Source of the DNA: JAYEIH01 sp034659995
GTDB taxonomy: Archaea; Methanobacteriota_B; Thermococci; Methanofastidiosales; B48-G16
Direction of reading: 5' to 3'
Length of the DNA: 9,244 bases
Assembly (NCBI GenBank): GCA_034659995.1
Contig: JAYEIH010000108.1
Location: 1-9,244 of the forward strand
Part shown: positions 1 through 6,313 of the stretch, in pieces
Position numbering within the stretch: the stretch's first letter is position 1
Layout of the letters: every line of letters begins with the position of its first letter
The notes under the pieces: model-generated
What the model saw: only the letters and a program-made list of their open reading frames with translations
The model's database searches: none
What the model was told of the DNA's origin: nothing
Made by a program: the position numbers and the translations under genes

Positions 1-5
1 ACTAC

Positions 6-1202
6 ATGCTCGAGTTCAGCATCGAATCGAATGCAGAAACGGCGGTTCTGGTACTGGATGGAGAAGAACAGAAGATGCACAGAGAGGGAGAAAACTACGT
101 CTGCCGAACATCGTTCGGAGACGGAGATCACGAGTACTACTTTTTACTGGATGAAACGAGATTCCCAGAAAGAGGATCGTACAGAATCACGGAGGTAGAA
201 AGAAGATGGATACTACTGAGTTCGCTGATAGACAAGTTCAACTGGAAATTGGATGAAGAACGTGAGTTGGCAAGGAAACAAAAGAATACCGAGGAACTTT
301 TCAAGCTGCAAAAGAGCAGAATCGAAGCATGTGCCATGATCCAAGGCGTCACAAAAAGGATATTGGTTAGCGAAGTGTTCGATCCCAAAAACTTTAATAC
401 TGAGAATGTCTTTGATAAAATCGACATGGAAAAATTGGACAAACTAACTAAAGAATACGATATTAAGCGTGAGCGCAAAGGCGATACTCTAGAGAGTCTG
501 TATACGTTCTTTAAAGAACTTGGAGGAAACTATATTGCAGTCGCTGCAAACTCCTACGGAGAAAAGAGCAATCGCATCGGGCATGACAAAAAAGCTGTTC
601 AGGAACTCGAAGCCGCAAAAAAGGAGAAAGATTGGATATCTGTAACTGAAAGAGCCGATAGACTAATAAAAGATGGTCAGGAGACAGAGAAGGCATTGAA
701 ATATAAATATCTCGCATTGACAAGACTCTACGGCGATAAATCTGTGGAACTGCTGAAAAGAGAAGAGAATAAAGGATACTCAGTGCGAACATTGTATGAC
801 TGGACTGGTGAGTGTCACCCAGACAAAACTAAGTACCATCAGGGATACACTTTCATTAATCAAGTAGATGCGTACTGGGGCAAACTACTTGGCGTTGAGG
901 CCATGGATTTCGATATACTGGCAGCAGGCAATTGTAGCCTTTACTGTATGGACGTTGAAGTTCAAATGAGTGTTAAACACGGATGCATTGTTATACCCCC
1001 CGACCAAGGTTGGAACGTAACAGCGCACAACGAAAACTATTTATCACTTTCTCGGGTATCCTATAAGGTATCGCCATGGATCGATCTTTGGGGAAACCCT
1101 CACTACAGGACCCTCATGAATGCTACCGCCAACTTCGATGACCATGAAGAAAATTTCGACGGTGTGGTGACTGTTTCTCTCAACTTCAAGGTGGGGACAT
1201 AG
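6..1202 (+). CDS. Unrecognised protein with Ig-like N-terminus, probably 5'-truncated
   Basis: I do not recognise the family. The first ~60 residues (alternating hydrophobics, VLDG at 16-19, the HEYYF stretch at 42-46, then RFPE) resemble the Ig-like/E-set fold of CBM48/AMPK-beta glycogen-binding domains, which often sits in larger secreted proteins. Residues 80-260 are charged and mainly helical, with coiled-coil-like K/E-rich segments. The last ~120 residues are richer in beta-type and aromatic sequence, with cysteines 269, 310, 314 and 327. No signal peptide or membrane helix is visible. The reading frame is open to the left edge of the window and no ribosome site can be seen before the ATG, so the true start probably lies outside. 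The stop is TAG, and the next gene begins one base later, so the two are likely co-transcribed. The coding call is good; the Ig-like assignment is a weak inference. Confidence 0.7.
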   Translation: MLEFSIESNAETAVLVLDGEEQKMHREGENYVCRTSFGDGDHEYYFLLDETRFPERGSYRITEVERRWILLSSLIDKFNWKLDEERELARKQKNTEELFKLQKSRIEACAMIQGVTKRILVSEVFDPKNFNTENVFDKIDMEKLDKLTKEYDIKRERKGDTLESLYTFFKELGGNYIAVAANSYGEKSNRIGHDKKAVQELEAAKKEKDWISVTERADRLIKDGQETEKALKYKYLALTRLYGDKSVELLKREENKGYSVRTLYDWTGECHPDKTKYHQGYTFINQVDAYWGKLLGVEAMDFDILAAGNCSLYCMDVEVQMSVKHGCIVIPPDQGWNVTAHNENYLSLSRVSYKVSPWIDLWGNPHYRTLMNATANFDDHEENFDGVVTVSLNFKVGT

Positions 1203-1203
1203 G

Positions 1204-2097
1204 GTGACAGAAGTGCGAAATAAAAAGTTCAAAAAACTCACTTTTTTTCTTTTATTATTCTTGTTTTTCTTCTATACCACCTCTCTCTTTAAGAACTGCA
1301 ACATAAACAATACTTTTCAGAGAAATGCCGAAATCACATTACAGGAATATAAAACATATGAGAAAACACATAAACCAAAAAAACCATGGGAAATTCCACC
1401 AGAGGACATCTTCCACAGCTTCAGAATGGATAATGAGTATATATGGAGACATTTCATCGATCATTATGCACGGACGTGTCATCCCAATGTATTTTCCTGG
1501 ATTCCCTTTCGAAGTCCAAAGCTTCGTTGCAAAGAAATCTGGTACCACAATCAGATCAGTTCTATTCTCAACGTATGGTTTATTGCTCCATGGGAGGAAA
1601 CATACAGAGAACAGCTCAGCGATTACCGCACTGAGTTCCGCAACACTGTAGACGTAGCGTCCTATAACGATACCAAAAAACTCTGGGAGGATTATGCATC
1701 AGGGCTCATGAAGGAGCTTCCACCGTACGAAGAGGTAAAAAAAGATTTTGATGATATCCCCGAAAAATTGAGCGGGTCGATGAATGAAAAGAGATTGAAG
1801 GAGTTTTATAAAAGGGAGATGGAGATGCTGGAAGAGAACTATAAGAGTGAGAGACCGGAGAGAATCCTCTACGATATCGATGTGCTCAAAACCCTCGAGA
1901 GACTGGCTGAGAACAAGGGTGCCATATCCTATGGAGGAGGTCTAACAACGCATGAGGAATTCTTTGATATCTCATACACCAACTATCTCGTCGAAGGCAT
2001 TGAGATAGGATTAATTGCACTACTTCAGACGCTTTTTGTCTCTGTTGGGTACTGGAAACTCATCGAAAGAAAAAAGACAAAGAAGAGTGAAGAATAA
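1204..2097 (+). CDS. Unrecognised membrane-anchored protein with two membrane segments
   Basis: The family is not recognised. The protein has a lysine-rich N-terminus, a very hydrophobic Leu/Phe helix at about residues 12-29, a hydrophilic Trp/Tyr/Glu-rich domain of ~230 residues, and a second hydrophobic helix at about 264-283 ending in a basic tail. By the positive-inside rule both ends should be cytoplasmic and the large loop outside. Cysteines 32, 92 and 109 lie in the loop. The start is GTG, one base after the upstream stop, with a purine-rich AAGGTGGGG site at 1189-1197 a few bases before it. The tight spacing suggests translational coupling with the preceding gene, and possibly a shared cell-surface complex. 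Residues 170-235 are Glu/Lys-rich and probably helical. No catalytic motif was seen. Confidence 0.75.
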   Translation: MTEVRNKKFKKLTFFLLLFLFFFYTTSLFKNCNINNTFQRNAEITLQEYKTYEKTHKPKKPWEIPPEDIFHSFRMDNEYIWRHFIDHYARTCHPNVFSWIPFRSPKLRCKEIWYHNQISSILNVWFIAPWEETYREQLSDYRTEFRNTVDVASYNDTKKLWEDYASGLMKELPPYEEVKKDFDDIPEKLSGSMNEKRLKEFYKREMEMLEENYKSERPERILYDIDVLKTLERLAENKGAISYGGGLTTHEEFFDISYTNYLVEGIEIGLIALLQTLFVSVGYWKLIERKKTKKSEE

Positions 2098-2191
2098 ATT
2101 ATTTCGGTGGTTTATCTCGAAAAACACGTGGAACCTTATTAAAAAAGATGTGGAGTAGAAACTGAGATGTACATCAATGAGATGCAAAACA

Positions 2192-2239
2192 ACACAGGTC
2201 ATGCTGTGTCGTAACTACACAACTCTGTTGTGTAGGTTA
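2192..2239 (+). other. Two adjacent hairpins in the intergenic region
   Basis: This lies within the 177-base gap between the two membrane-protein genes. The first hairpin has ACACAG (2192-2197) pairing with CTGTGT (2204-2209) across a six-base loop. The second has CTACACAAC (2215-2223) pairing with GTTGTGTAG (2227-2235) across a TCT loop. It is extended by TAA/TTA (2212-2214 with 2237-2239) if one G bulges. No T-run follows, so this is not a classical intrinsic terminator. It could be an RNA stem structure in the leader of the next gene or a protein-binding site. The rest of the gap (2098-2191 and 2240-2274) holds nothing I can assign. Confidence 0.45.
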
Positions 2240-2274
2240 ATAAAATAAACTAAACTTAAAAAGAGGCGAAAAAA

Positions 2275-2448
2275 ATGGATAAAGATGGTATAGTGGCTAT
2301 AGGACTCTCAGCGGTAGTGATTGCGCTGTCTTTTTGGAGGGGCCAGATGCTTATGGGCATCTGTGTTGTTTCTCTCATTGTCATTACTGAGATTGCATAT
2401 CGCATTTATCTAGTAGCCAAAGAATTTGTAGAGAATGAAGAAGAATAG
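2275..2448 (+). CDS. Small 57-residue two-helix membrane protein
   Basis: This short ORF encodes a 57-residue protein. It has a short charged N-terminus, a hydrophobic helix at about residues 5-20, a WRGQ turn, a second hydrophobic helix at about 25-45, and an acidic tail (VENEEE). The arrangement is a helical hairpin with both ends on the same side of the membrane. AAGAGGCG at 2261-2268, seven bases before the ATG, can serve as a ribosome site. The family is not recognised. Its stop is TAG, and the sequence after it still reads like protein in shifted frames (see the next entry), so the present stop may have shortened an originally longer protein. Small membrane proteins of this type are often accessory subunits, but nothing here shows a partner. 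Confidence 0.55.
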   Translation: MDKDGIVAIGLSAVVIALSFWRGQMLMGICVVSLIVITEIAYRIYLVAKEFVENEEE

Positions 2449-2613
2449 ATGTAGCACTGTTAGAAAAAGAGATACAGAACAAAAGAGGAGAAACTGCTTG
2501 AACTGTACAAAAAGGCAAAAAAAAAGGGCGTATGTTGGGATCGCAGTCCTGCGCAACTTAGTGAATATACGGGCATGGTTAAATTAACCCTCCCCTGGCC
2601 TGCCCGTCCATAG
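2440..2613 (+). pseudogene. Possible decayed coding remnant after the small membrane protein
   Basis: Directly behind the TAG of the 57-residue ORF, one frame (from 2448) reads DVALLEKEIQNKRGE with a coiled-coil look. After a one-base shift near 2482-2493, the frame of the small ORF reads EEKLLELYKKAKKKGVCWDR and continues to about 2575. Moving from the small ORF into the first stretch needs two bases skipped and into the second needs one more, so the original frame is restored. That is what one ancestral gene with a pair of small indels would look like. In its own frame the region carries TAG codons at 2446, 2452 and 2461, and ends at TAG 2611-2613. The part from 2576 to 2613 looks non-coding. 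The alternative is chance open reading in AG-rich DNA. Confidence 0.3.
2569..2607. repeat. Nested inverted repeat upstream of the EngB-type GTPase gene
   Basis: ACGGGCA (2569-2575) is the reverse complement of TGCCCGT (2601-2607). Inside it, GGTTAA (2577-2582) and TTAACC (2584-2589) form a near-continuous 13-base palindrome around one central A. A run of six T follows at 2614-2619. On the + strand this could act as a terminator-like stem plus T-run for the upstream genes. The palindrome could also be a regulator site just before the GTPase promoter. Which of these applies cannot be decided from the sequence. Confidence 0.4.
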
Positions 2614-2621
2614 TTTTTTAA
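2614..2621 (+). promoter_or_regulatory. Candidate TATA box, EngB-type GTPase gene
   Basis: TTTTTTAA is centred about 26 bases before the ATG of the GTPase. This is the archaeal TATA-to-transcription-start distance, so the mRNA would begin at or next to the ATG. No Shine-Dalgarno sequence lies between, which agrees with a leaderless transcript. Confidence 0.4.
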
Positions 2622-2643
2622 CTCGTCCACGGATCTTTTACTT

Positions 2644-3183
2644 ATGGAGAAGGTCATTGTTGTCGGACGATCGAATGTCGGCAAATCCTCGCTTATAGAG
2701 GCGATTACAGGAGTGAAGGTTGACAAGGGAAAAAGACCGGGTCTTACCCTAAGATTTAACGAGTACAAACACGGAAACCTCATCTTTGTGGATTTTCCCG
2801 GCTTTGGCTTCATGCAGAATGTAAAGAAGGATAGACAGGAGGCTCTGAAGGATAGCATCGTTCAGTATGTGGAGTCCGGTGAGTTCAGTCATGCCATAGA
2901 GGTCATTGATGCAAAGGCCTTTCTGAATATCTATGAACGCTGGATCGATGTCCAAATACCCGTGGATATCGAGTTCTACCGATTTTTGAGCGAGTTTACC
3001 GAACCGATACTTGCTGTCAACAGGATAGATAAAATGCGAAGCTATGAGAGGGACGGAATGTTAAACGATATAGCACTGAAATTTGGGCTTGCAGTGCCGT
3101 GGGAGCGAAACAAACACTTTATCCCCTTTTCTGCCAAAACGAGAGAGAATGTAGATGCTCTAAAGAGATTACTCTTTCAGTAA
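2644..3183 (+). CDS. engB: EngB/YihA-family ribosome-biogenesis GTPase
   Basis: This is a small TRAFAC-class GTPase of the EngB (YihA/YsxC) family. In bacteria these proteins act in assembly of the large ribosomal subunit; the archaeal members are assumed to do the same. The 179-residue protein is little more than the G domain. G1/Walker A is GRSNVGKSS at 8-16, a G2-type Thr lies in KRPGLT (30-35), G3 is DFPG at 50-53, G4 is NRID at 126-129, and G5 is SAK at 163-165. The family usually has N/T-K-x-D at G4, so Arg127 in place of Lys is unusual. It lacks the longer N-terminus of bacterial EngB proteins. The ATG is chosen because the protein starts directly with beta-1 (KVIVVG) and a TATA-like box lies ~26 bases upstream. 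The 3' end overlaps the convergent gene by 15 bases. Confidence 0.9.
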   Translation: MEKVIVVGRSNVGKSSLIEAITGVKVDKGKRPGLTLRFNEYKHGNLIFVDFPGFGFMQNVKKDRQEALKDSIVQYVESGEFSHAIEVIDAKAFLNIYERWIDVQIPVDIEFYRFLSEFTEPILAVNRIDKMRSYERDGMLNDIALKFGLAVPWERNKHFIPFSAKTRENVDALKRLLFQ

Positions 3184-3900
3184 CCGTATATCATCCTCAT
3201 ACCTTGGCAGAATTTCCACACACTCTTTATACTGCGATATAACACCCATTACTACCACATTATCCTCCTTTTTTATTGTCAAGTTTATCCCCGTGTCCTT
3301 ATCGATATAGGCCGCGATCTCGCCGCTTTCATCTGCTATGTAAAATTTTTTGTTTTGAACGTCAGTGACGGTGCCTTCTACTCTGACAAAAGATCCCTTC
3401 ATTTTCTTTGCGTTCTCAGTAGAGAGATCCAGGGGGACAGGATTTTCATGTCCCGAAATTGAGATTTTTTCTTTTTTTAAGAACTTTATCTCGATATTCT
3501 CATAGTATCTATCAATGACTCCATCGATTGTAACGATATCCCCAAGCTCAATATCGAGATTCTTCAGGGCCAGAGAGTAGACCTTGATCCCAGCGGTGGA
3601 ATCCTGGATATACATAACATCGTCTCTGAATATTCCGGGTGGAGCGGTAACTACTCCTCGTATGGCAACTCTCTCACCCAGCAGCTCTTTCGCCTCCGTA
3701 ATATCGGTGAATGAGTCGTTTTCCGAGGGTTCGTTAGTCTTCACTGCTGTTGTCGTCGGAATCTCTGTTTTTACAGGTTCTGCATTGGTTTCTTCGGGTT
3801 TTCCCACTATACTTTCAGTTTCTTCTTTTTCGCTTATACAAAGTGAACAAAGCAGTAATAACAGCGCCACTGCCCACATTTTTTGGTATATTTTTATCAT
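3169..3900 (-). CDS. Secreted protein with two OB-fold domains
   Basis: The 243-residue protein begins with a basic start (MIKIYQK) and a hydrophobic core (residues 9-22), i.e. a Sec signal peptide or membrane anchor. Cysteines at 18 and 21 do not make a canonical lipobox, so lipoprotein status is uncertain. A Glu/Thr/Pro-rich linker (about 24-62) follows. Then come two similar beta-rich units at about 65-145 and 160-240, each of the pattern V-x-I/V-x-G-x-V, then a Y/F-I-x-D segment (YIQDSTAGI; YIADESGEI), then G-x-I. These are OB-fold repeats like those in extracellular nuclease-associated and tRNA_anti-like proteins. The ligand is unknown. The start is supported by GGTGAGG at 3905-3911 (antisense), four bases before the ATG. 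The gene follows the glycyl radical enzyme by 36 bases and may be read from its own promoter or by read-through. Confidence 0.75.
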   Translation of the reverse strand: MIKIYQKMWAVALLLLLCSLCISEKEETESIVGKPEETNAEPVKTEIPTTTAVKTNEPSENDSFTDITEAKELLGERVAIRGVVTAPPGIFRDDVMYIQDSTAGIKVYSLALKNLDIELGDIVTIDGVIDRYYENIEIKFLKKEKISISGHENPVPLDLSTENAKKMKGSFVRVEGTVTDVQNKKFYIADESGEIAAYIDKDTGINLTIKKEDNVVVMGVISQYKECVEILPRYEDDIRLLKE

Positions 3901-3904
3901 TGTA

Positions 3905-3943
3905 CCTCACCTTCCCCCTTATCTTTTCATTTCATTTTAAAAA
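3905..3943 (-). promoter_or_regulatory. Candidate TATA box and ribosome site of the OB-fold gene
   Basis: On the - strand, TTTTTAAAA at 3943-3935 lies about 38 bases before the ATG, and GGTGAGG at 3911-3905 is a strong match to the 16S anti-Shine-Dalgarno sequence. With the usual ~26-base distance the transcript would start near 3913 with a leader of about 13 bases that just includes the ribosome site. The TATA-like box contains the TAA stop codon of the upstream enzyme (3939-3937). Confidence 0.4.
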
Positions 3944-6312
3944 CCTTTCTGTTCCGATCTCTTAATGATCTCATCCTGGAGACCCCCCGGGAGATTGATG
4001 AAGTAATCGCTATAACCTGCTACCCTCACCATTAAACTTTGGAACTCTTCCGGCCTTTTTTGCGCCTCACGCAGGAGATCTGCGCTTACCACATTGTACT
4101 GCACATGATGCGCCCCCATATTGAAGTATGCTCTCATAAGCTGCCCCATTTTTTTCATTATTCCTTTCTCTTGAAATAGGTCAGGCGAGACCTTTTGATT
4201 GAGCAGGGTCCCCCCTGTTTTTATATGATCCAGCTTGGCTATTGTCTTGAAAACGGCTCCGATTCCCTCTTTATCGGCCCCCTGGACCGGTGAGATCCCT
4301 TCCGAAAGGGCTGTTTTTGCCTTTCTTCCATCCGGTGTCGCCCCACAGAGAGTTCCGAAGTATACATGGACCGTTGTTGGGAGGCCGTACACACGCCGGG
4401 TGGCCTTTCTTGCGGGACTTGGGGGATTGTTTTCAATAATTGCAACGCAGGTATCAAGCACCGTCTTTGCGATCTCGTCGGCGTAATCATTATCATTTCC
4501 GTATTTTGGCGTTCTGTTCAGGAATATTTGCCGCATTTCCTCATCCTCATAGTTCTCTTTTAGAGACCTACGCACCTCCCTCAGCGTAAAACGTTTCTTG
4601 TCAAATACATTCCATTTCAGTGAACTGAGAGAGTCTGTTACAGTTCCAAGTCCAACGATCTGAATGTACTGCGTGTTGTATCTTGCCCCACCGTCATTAT
4701 AGTCCGTACCATTTTTTACGCAGTCCTCTATCCAGAGGGAGAGGAAGGGCACGGGCAGTTCCTCGGCGTACAGTTCTTCAATAATGTCATTTCCCCTAAT
4801 TTTGAGATCAACAAAGTACTTCAGCTGTTCCTTAAAGGCTTCGAAAAGCTCATTAAAGTTAGAGGGATTCCCCGCCCCCATGCCTATTTTTTCCCCTGTT
4901 TGTGGGTCTATGCCATTGTATAGGGTAATTTCCAGGATTTTGGGGAGGTTAAGATACCCTGTGAGGATGTAACTCTCCTTTCCAAAGGCTCCGGTCTCCA
5001 CACATCCGCTTACGCCGCCGGTGCGGGCGTCTTCCGTAGACTTACCCTGCCGCAGGAGTATCTTTACAATCCCATCGTGGTTAAAGAACGGCGGCTCTCC
5101 AAATCCTGGCCTCATCACCTTTAATGCACGCTCCAGAAAACGATTCGGCAGTCTTTTACTTATCAAAACCGCAGTGTTTGGCTGTACTGTTCTCATTTCC
5201 TCCAAAACCTCAAGAAGAAGATACGAGATCTCGTTAACACCTGCGGAACCATTTCCCTTCAGACCTCCGATATTGATTTTGGTAAAGTCGTTGTAGGTGT
5301 TGCTCTCCTCAGCGGTCACCCCAACCTTCGGCGGCGCTGGCTGGGCATTAAATTTAAGCCAGAATGCCTCCAACAGCTCCTTTGCCCTTTCCCTTGTCAG
5401 TTTCCCCCTTGCCAGCCCTGTTTTATAGAATGGGAAGAGGTGCTGATCCAGTCTTCCAGGATTAAAGGAGTCCCAGGGATTCGATTCCGTAACGATGCCA
5501 ACGTGAATGAACCAGTAGTGTTGGAGTGCTTCCCAGAATGTCTGAGGCGCATGTGCGGGAACGCTGCGGCAGATTTCTGCCATTTTTTCCAGCTCTTTTG
5601 TTCGTTCCGCATTTTTTTCCTTCTCTGCCATCTTTTCCAGTTTTTCAGCGTACCGTTTTGCATAGGTGATCATGGCATCGGCCACTATCTCCATGGCCCT
5701 TAGCTCATCTTCGCAATCTGCCGTTTTTTTATTTTTGCGTATCTCTTCTTTTATTTCGGTGAGTCCTGTAGTGAATATCCGTTTGCCGCCGGCCGTATGT
5801 CCGGGAACCCGCTGCTCCATAAACTCTGTGAAAATACCCGCATCATAGGCAGTTTTCCATTCCTTCGACATTTCCTTAAAGATACGCTCTCTTATGGTCT
5901 TTCCTTTCCAGAAAGGGATTATTTTGTTTTCATATACCTCTTTCGTTTTTTCATCCACAATATACGGGTTTTTTTCTCTTGAGTTCAGTGTGGCGAGGTC
6001 TTCCAAACCGTGACAGCAGACCTCAGGATATGTAGGTACCTCTTTTACTCCCGTTCCTCGAATACCCACGATAAGCTGGTCTTTTTCCACAGGAAGGCTC
6101 ACGTTCTCCATCAGATACTTAAAGGATAATGCTCGTAGAAGGGCAGCTGAACCCCCCGTTTCTTCACTTTCATAGAACTCTGTGATCAGTTCGGCTCGTT
6201 CTAAGGAGATTTTTACATTTTCATTGACACTTTTCTCTCTGAGTTTCTTTATCCTTTCGTTTATAGGGTTAATTGTAGATTTTCTAAGGTTTAACTCGTC
6301 TTCTATACCCAT
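3937..6312 (-). CDS. hypD: HypD-like glycyl radical enzyme, likely trans-4-hydroxy-L-proline dehydratase
   Basis: This is a PFL-type glycyl radical enzyme of 791 residues. The N-terminal PFL domain spans about residues 10-650 and the C-terminal glycine-radical domain about 660-791. The radical glycine is Gly766 in RVAGYS, and the thiyl cysteine is Cys437 in SGCVETG. Against C. difficile HypD (789 residues, recalled from memory) the whole chain aligns. The recalled pocket residues F152, H160, D278, S334, D339, F340, C434, E436, Y450 and T645 correspond to F164, H172, D281, S337, D342, F343, C437, E439, Y453 and T646 here. HypD dehydrates hydroxyproline to pyrroline-5-carboxylate in the anaerobic cytoplasm. 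I chose the ATG at 6312: GGTGG lies five bases before it, and the activase stop is one base upstream. A TTG at 6324 in the same frame has no good ribosome site. The main alternative is a PflD-like enzyme with another substrate; Archaeoglobus PflD was proposed to act in alkane activation. The name should not be confused with hydrogenase-maturation HypD. Confidence 0.85.
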   Translation of the reverse strand: MGIEDELNLRKSTINPINERIKKLREKSVNENVKISLERAELITEFYESEETGGSAALLRALSFKYLMENVSLPVEKDQLIVGIRGTGVKEVPTYPEVCCHGLEDLATLNSREKNPYIVDEKTKEVYENKIIPFWKGKTIRERIFKEMSKEWKTAYDAGIFTEFMEQRVPGHTAGGKRIFTTGLTEIKEEIRKNKKTADCEDELRAMEIVADAMITYAKRYAEKLEKMAEKEKNAERTKELEKMAEICRSVPAHAPQTFWEALQHYWFIHVGIVTESNPWDSFNPGRLDQHLFPFYKTGLARGKLTRERAKELLEAFWLKFNAQPAPPKVGVTAEESNTYNDFTKINIGGLKGNGSAGVNEISYLLLEVLEEMRTVQPNTAVLISKRLPNRFLERALKVMRPGFGEPPFFNHDGIVKILLRQGKSTEDARTGGVSGCVETGAFGKESYILTGYLNLPKILEITLYNGIDPQTGEKIGMGAGNPSNFNELFEAFKEQLKYFVDLKIRGNDIIEELYAEELPVPFLSLWIEDCVKNGTDYNDGGARYNTQYIQIVGLGTVTDSLSSLKWNVFDKKRFTLREVRRSLKENYEDEEMRQIFLNRTPKYGNDNDYADEIAKTVLDTCVAIIENNPPSPARKATRRVYGLPTTVHVYFGTLCGATPDGRKAKTALSEGISPVQGADKEGIGAVFKTIAKLDHIKTGGTLLNQKVSPDLFQEKGIMKKMGQLMRAYFNMGAHHVQYNVVSADLLREAQKRPEEFQSLMVRVAGYSDYFINLPGGLQDEIIKRSEQKGF

Positions 6313-6313
6313 T

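Noticed and set aside
2167..2214. 15-codon ORF (ATG to TAA) before the small membrane protein as a leader peptide
   Set aside because: It has no convincing ribosome site and no regulatory run of one amino acid; ORFs this short are expected by chance.
2446..2463. Read-through of three in-frame TAG codons as pyrrolysine in the small membrane protein
   Set aside because: Three TAG within 18 bases is unlike known pyrrolysine genes, no pyl gene is visible, and decay by indels or chance explains the open sequence better.
2525..2560. GC-rich stretch with a small fold as a possible tRNA piece
   Set aside because: There is no T-arm consensus, acceptor stem or anticodon arm in the right order; no tRNA, rRNA or CRISPR array was found in the window.
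4235..5848. Several ORFs of 60-90 codons on the + strand inside the glycyl radical enzyme gene
   Set aside because: They are antisense shadows of a strongly conserved protein and have no recognisable domains.
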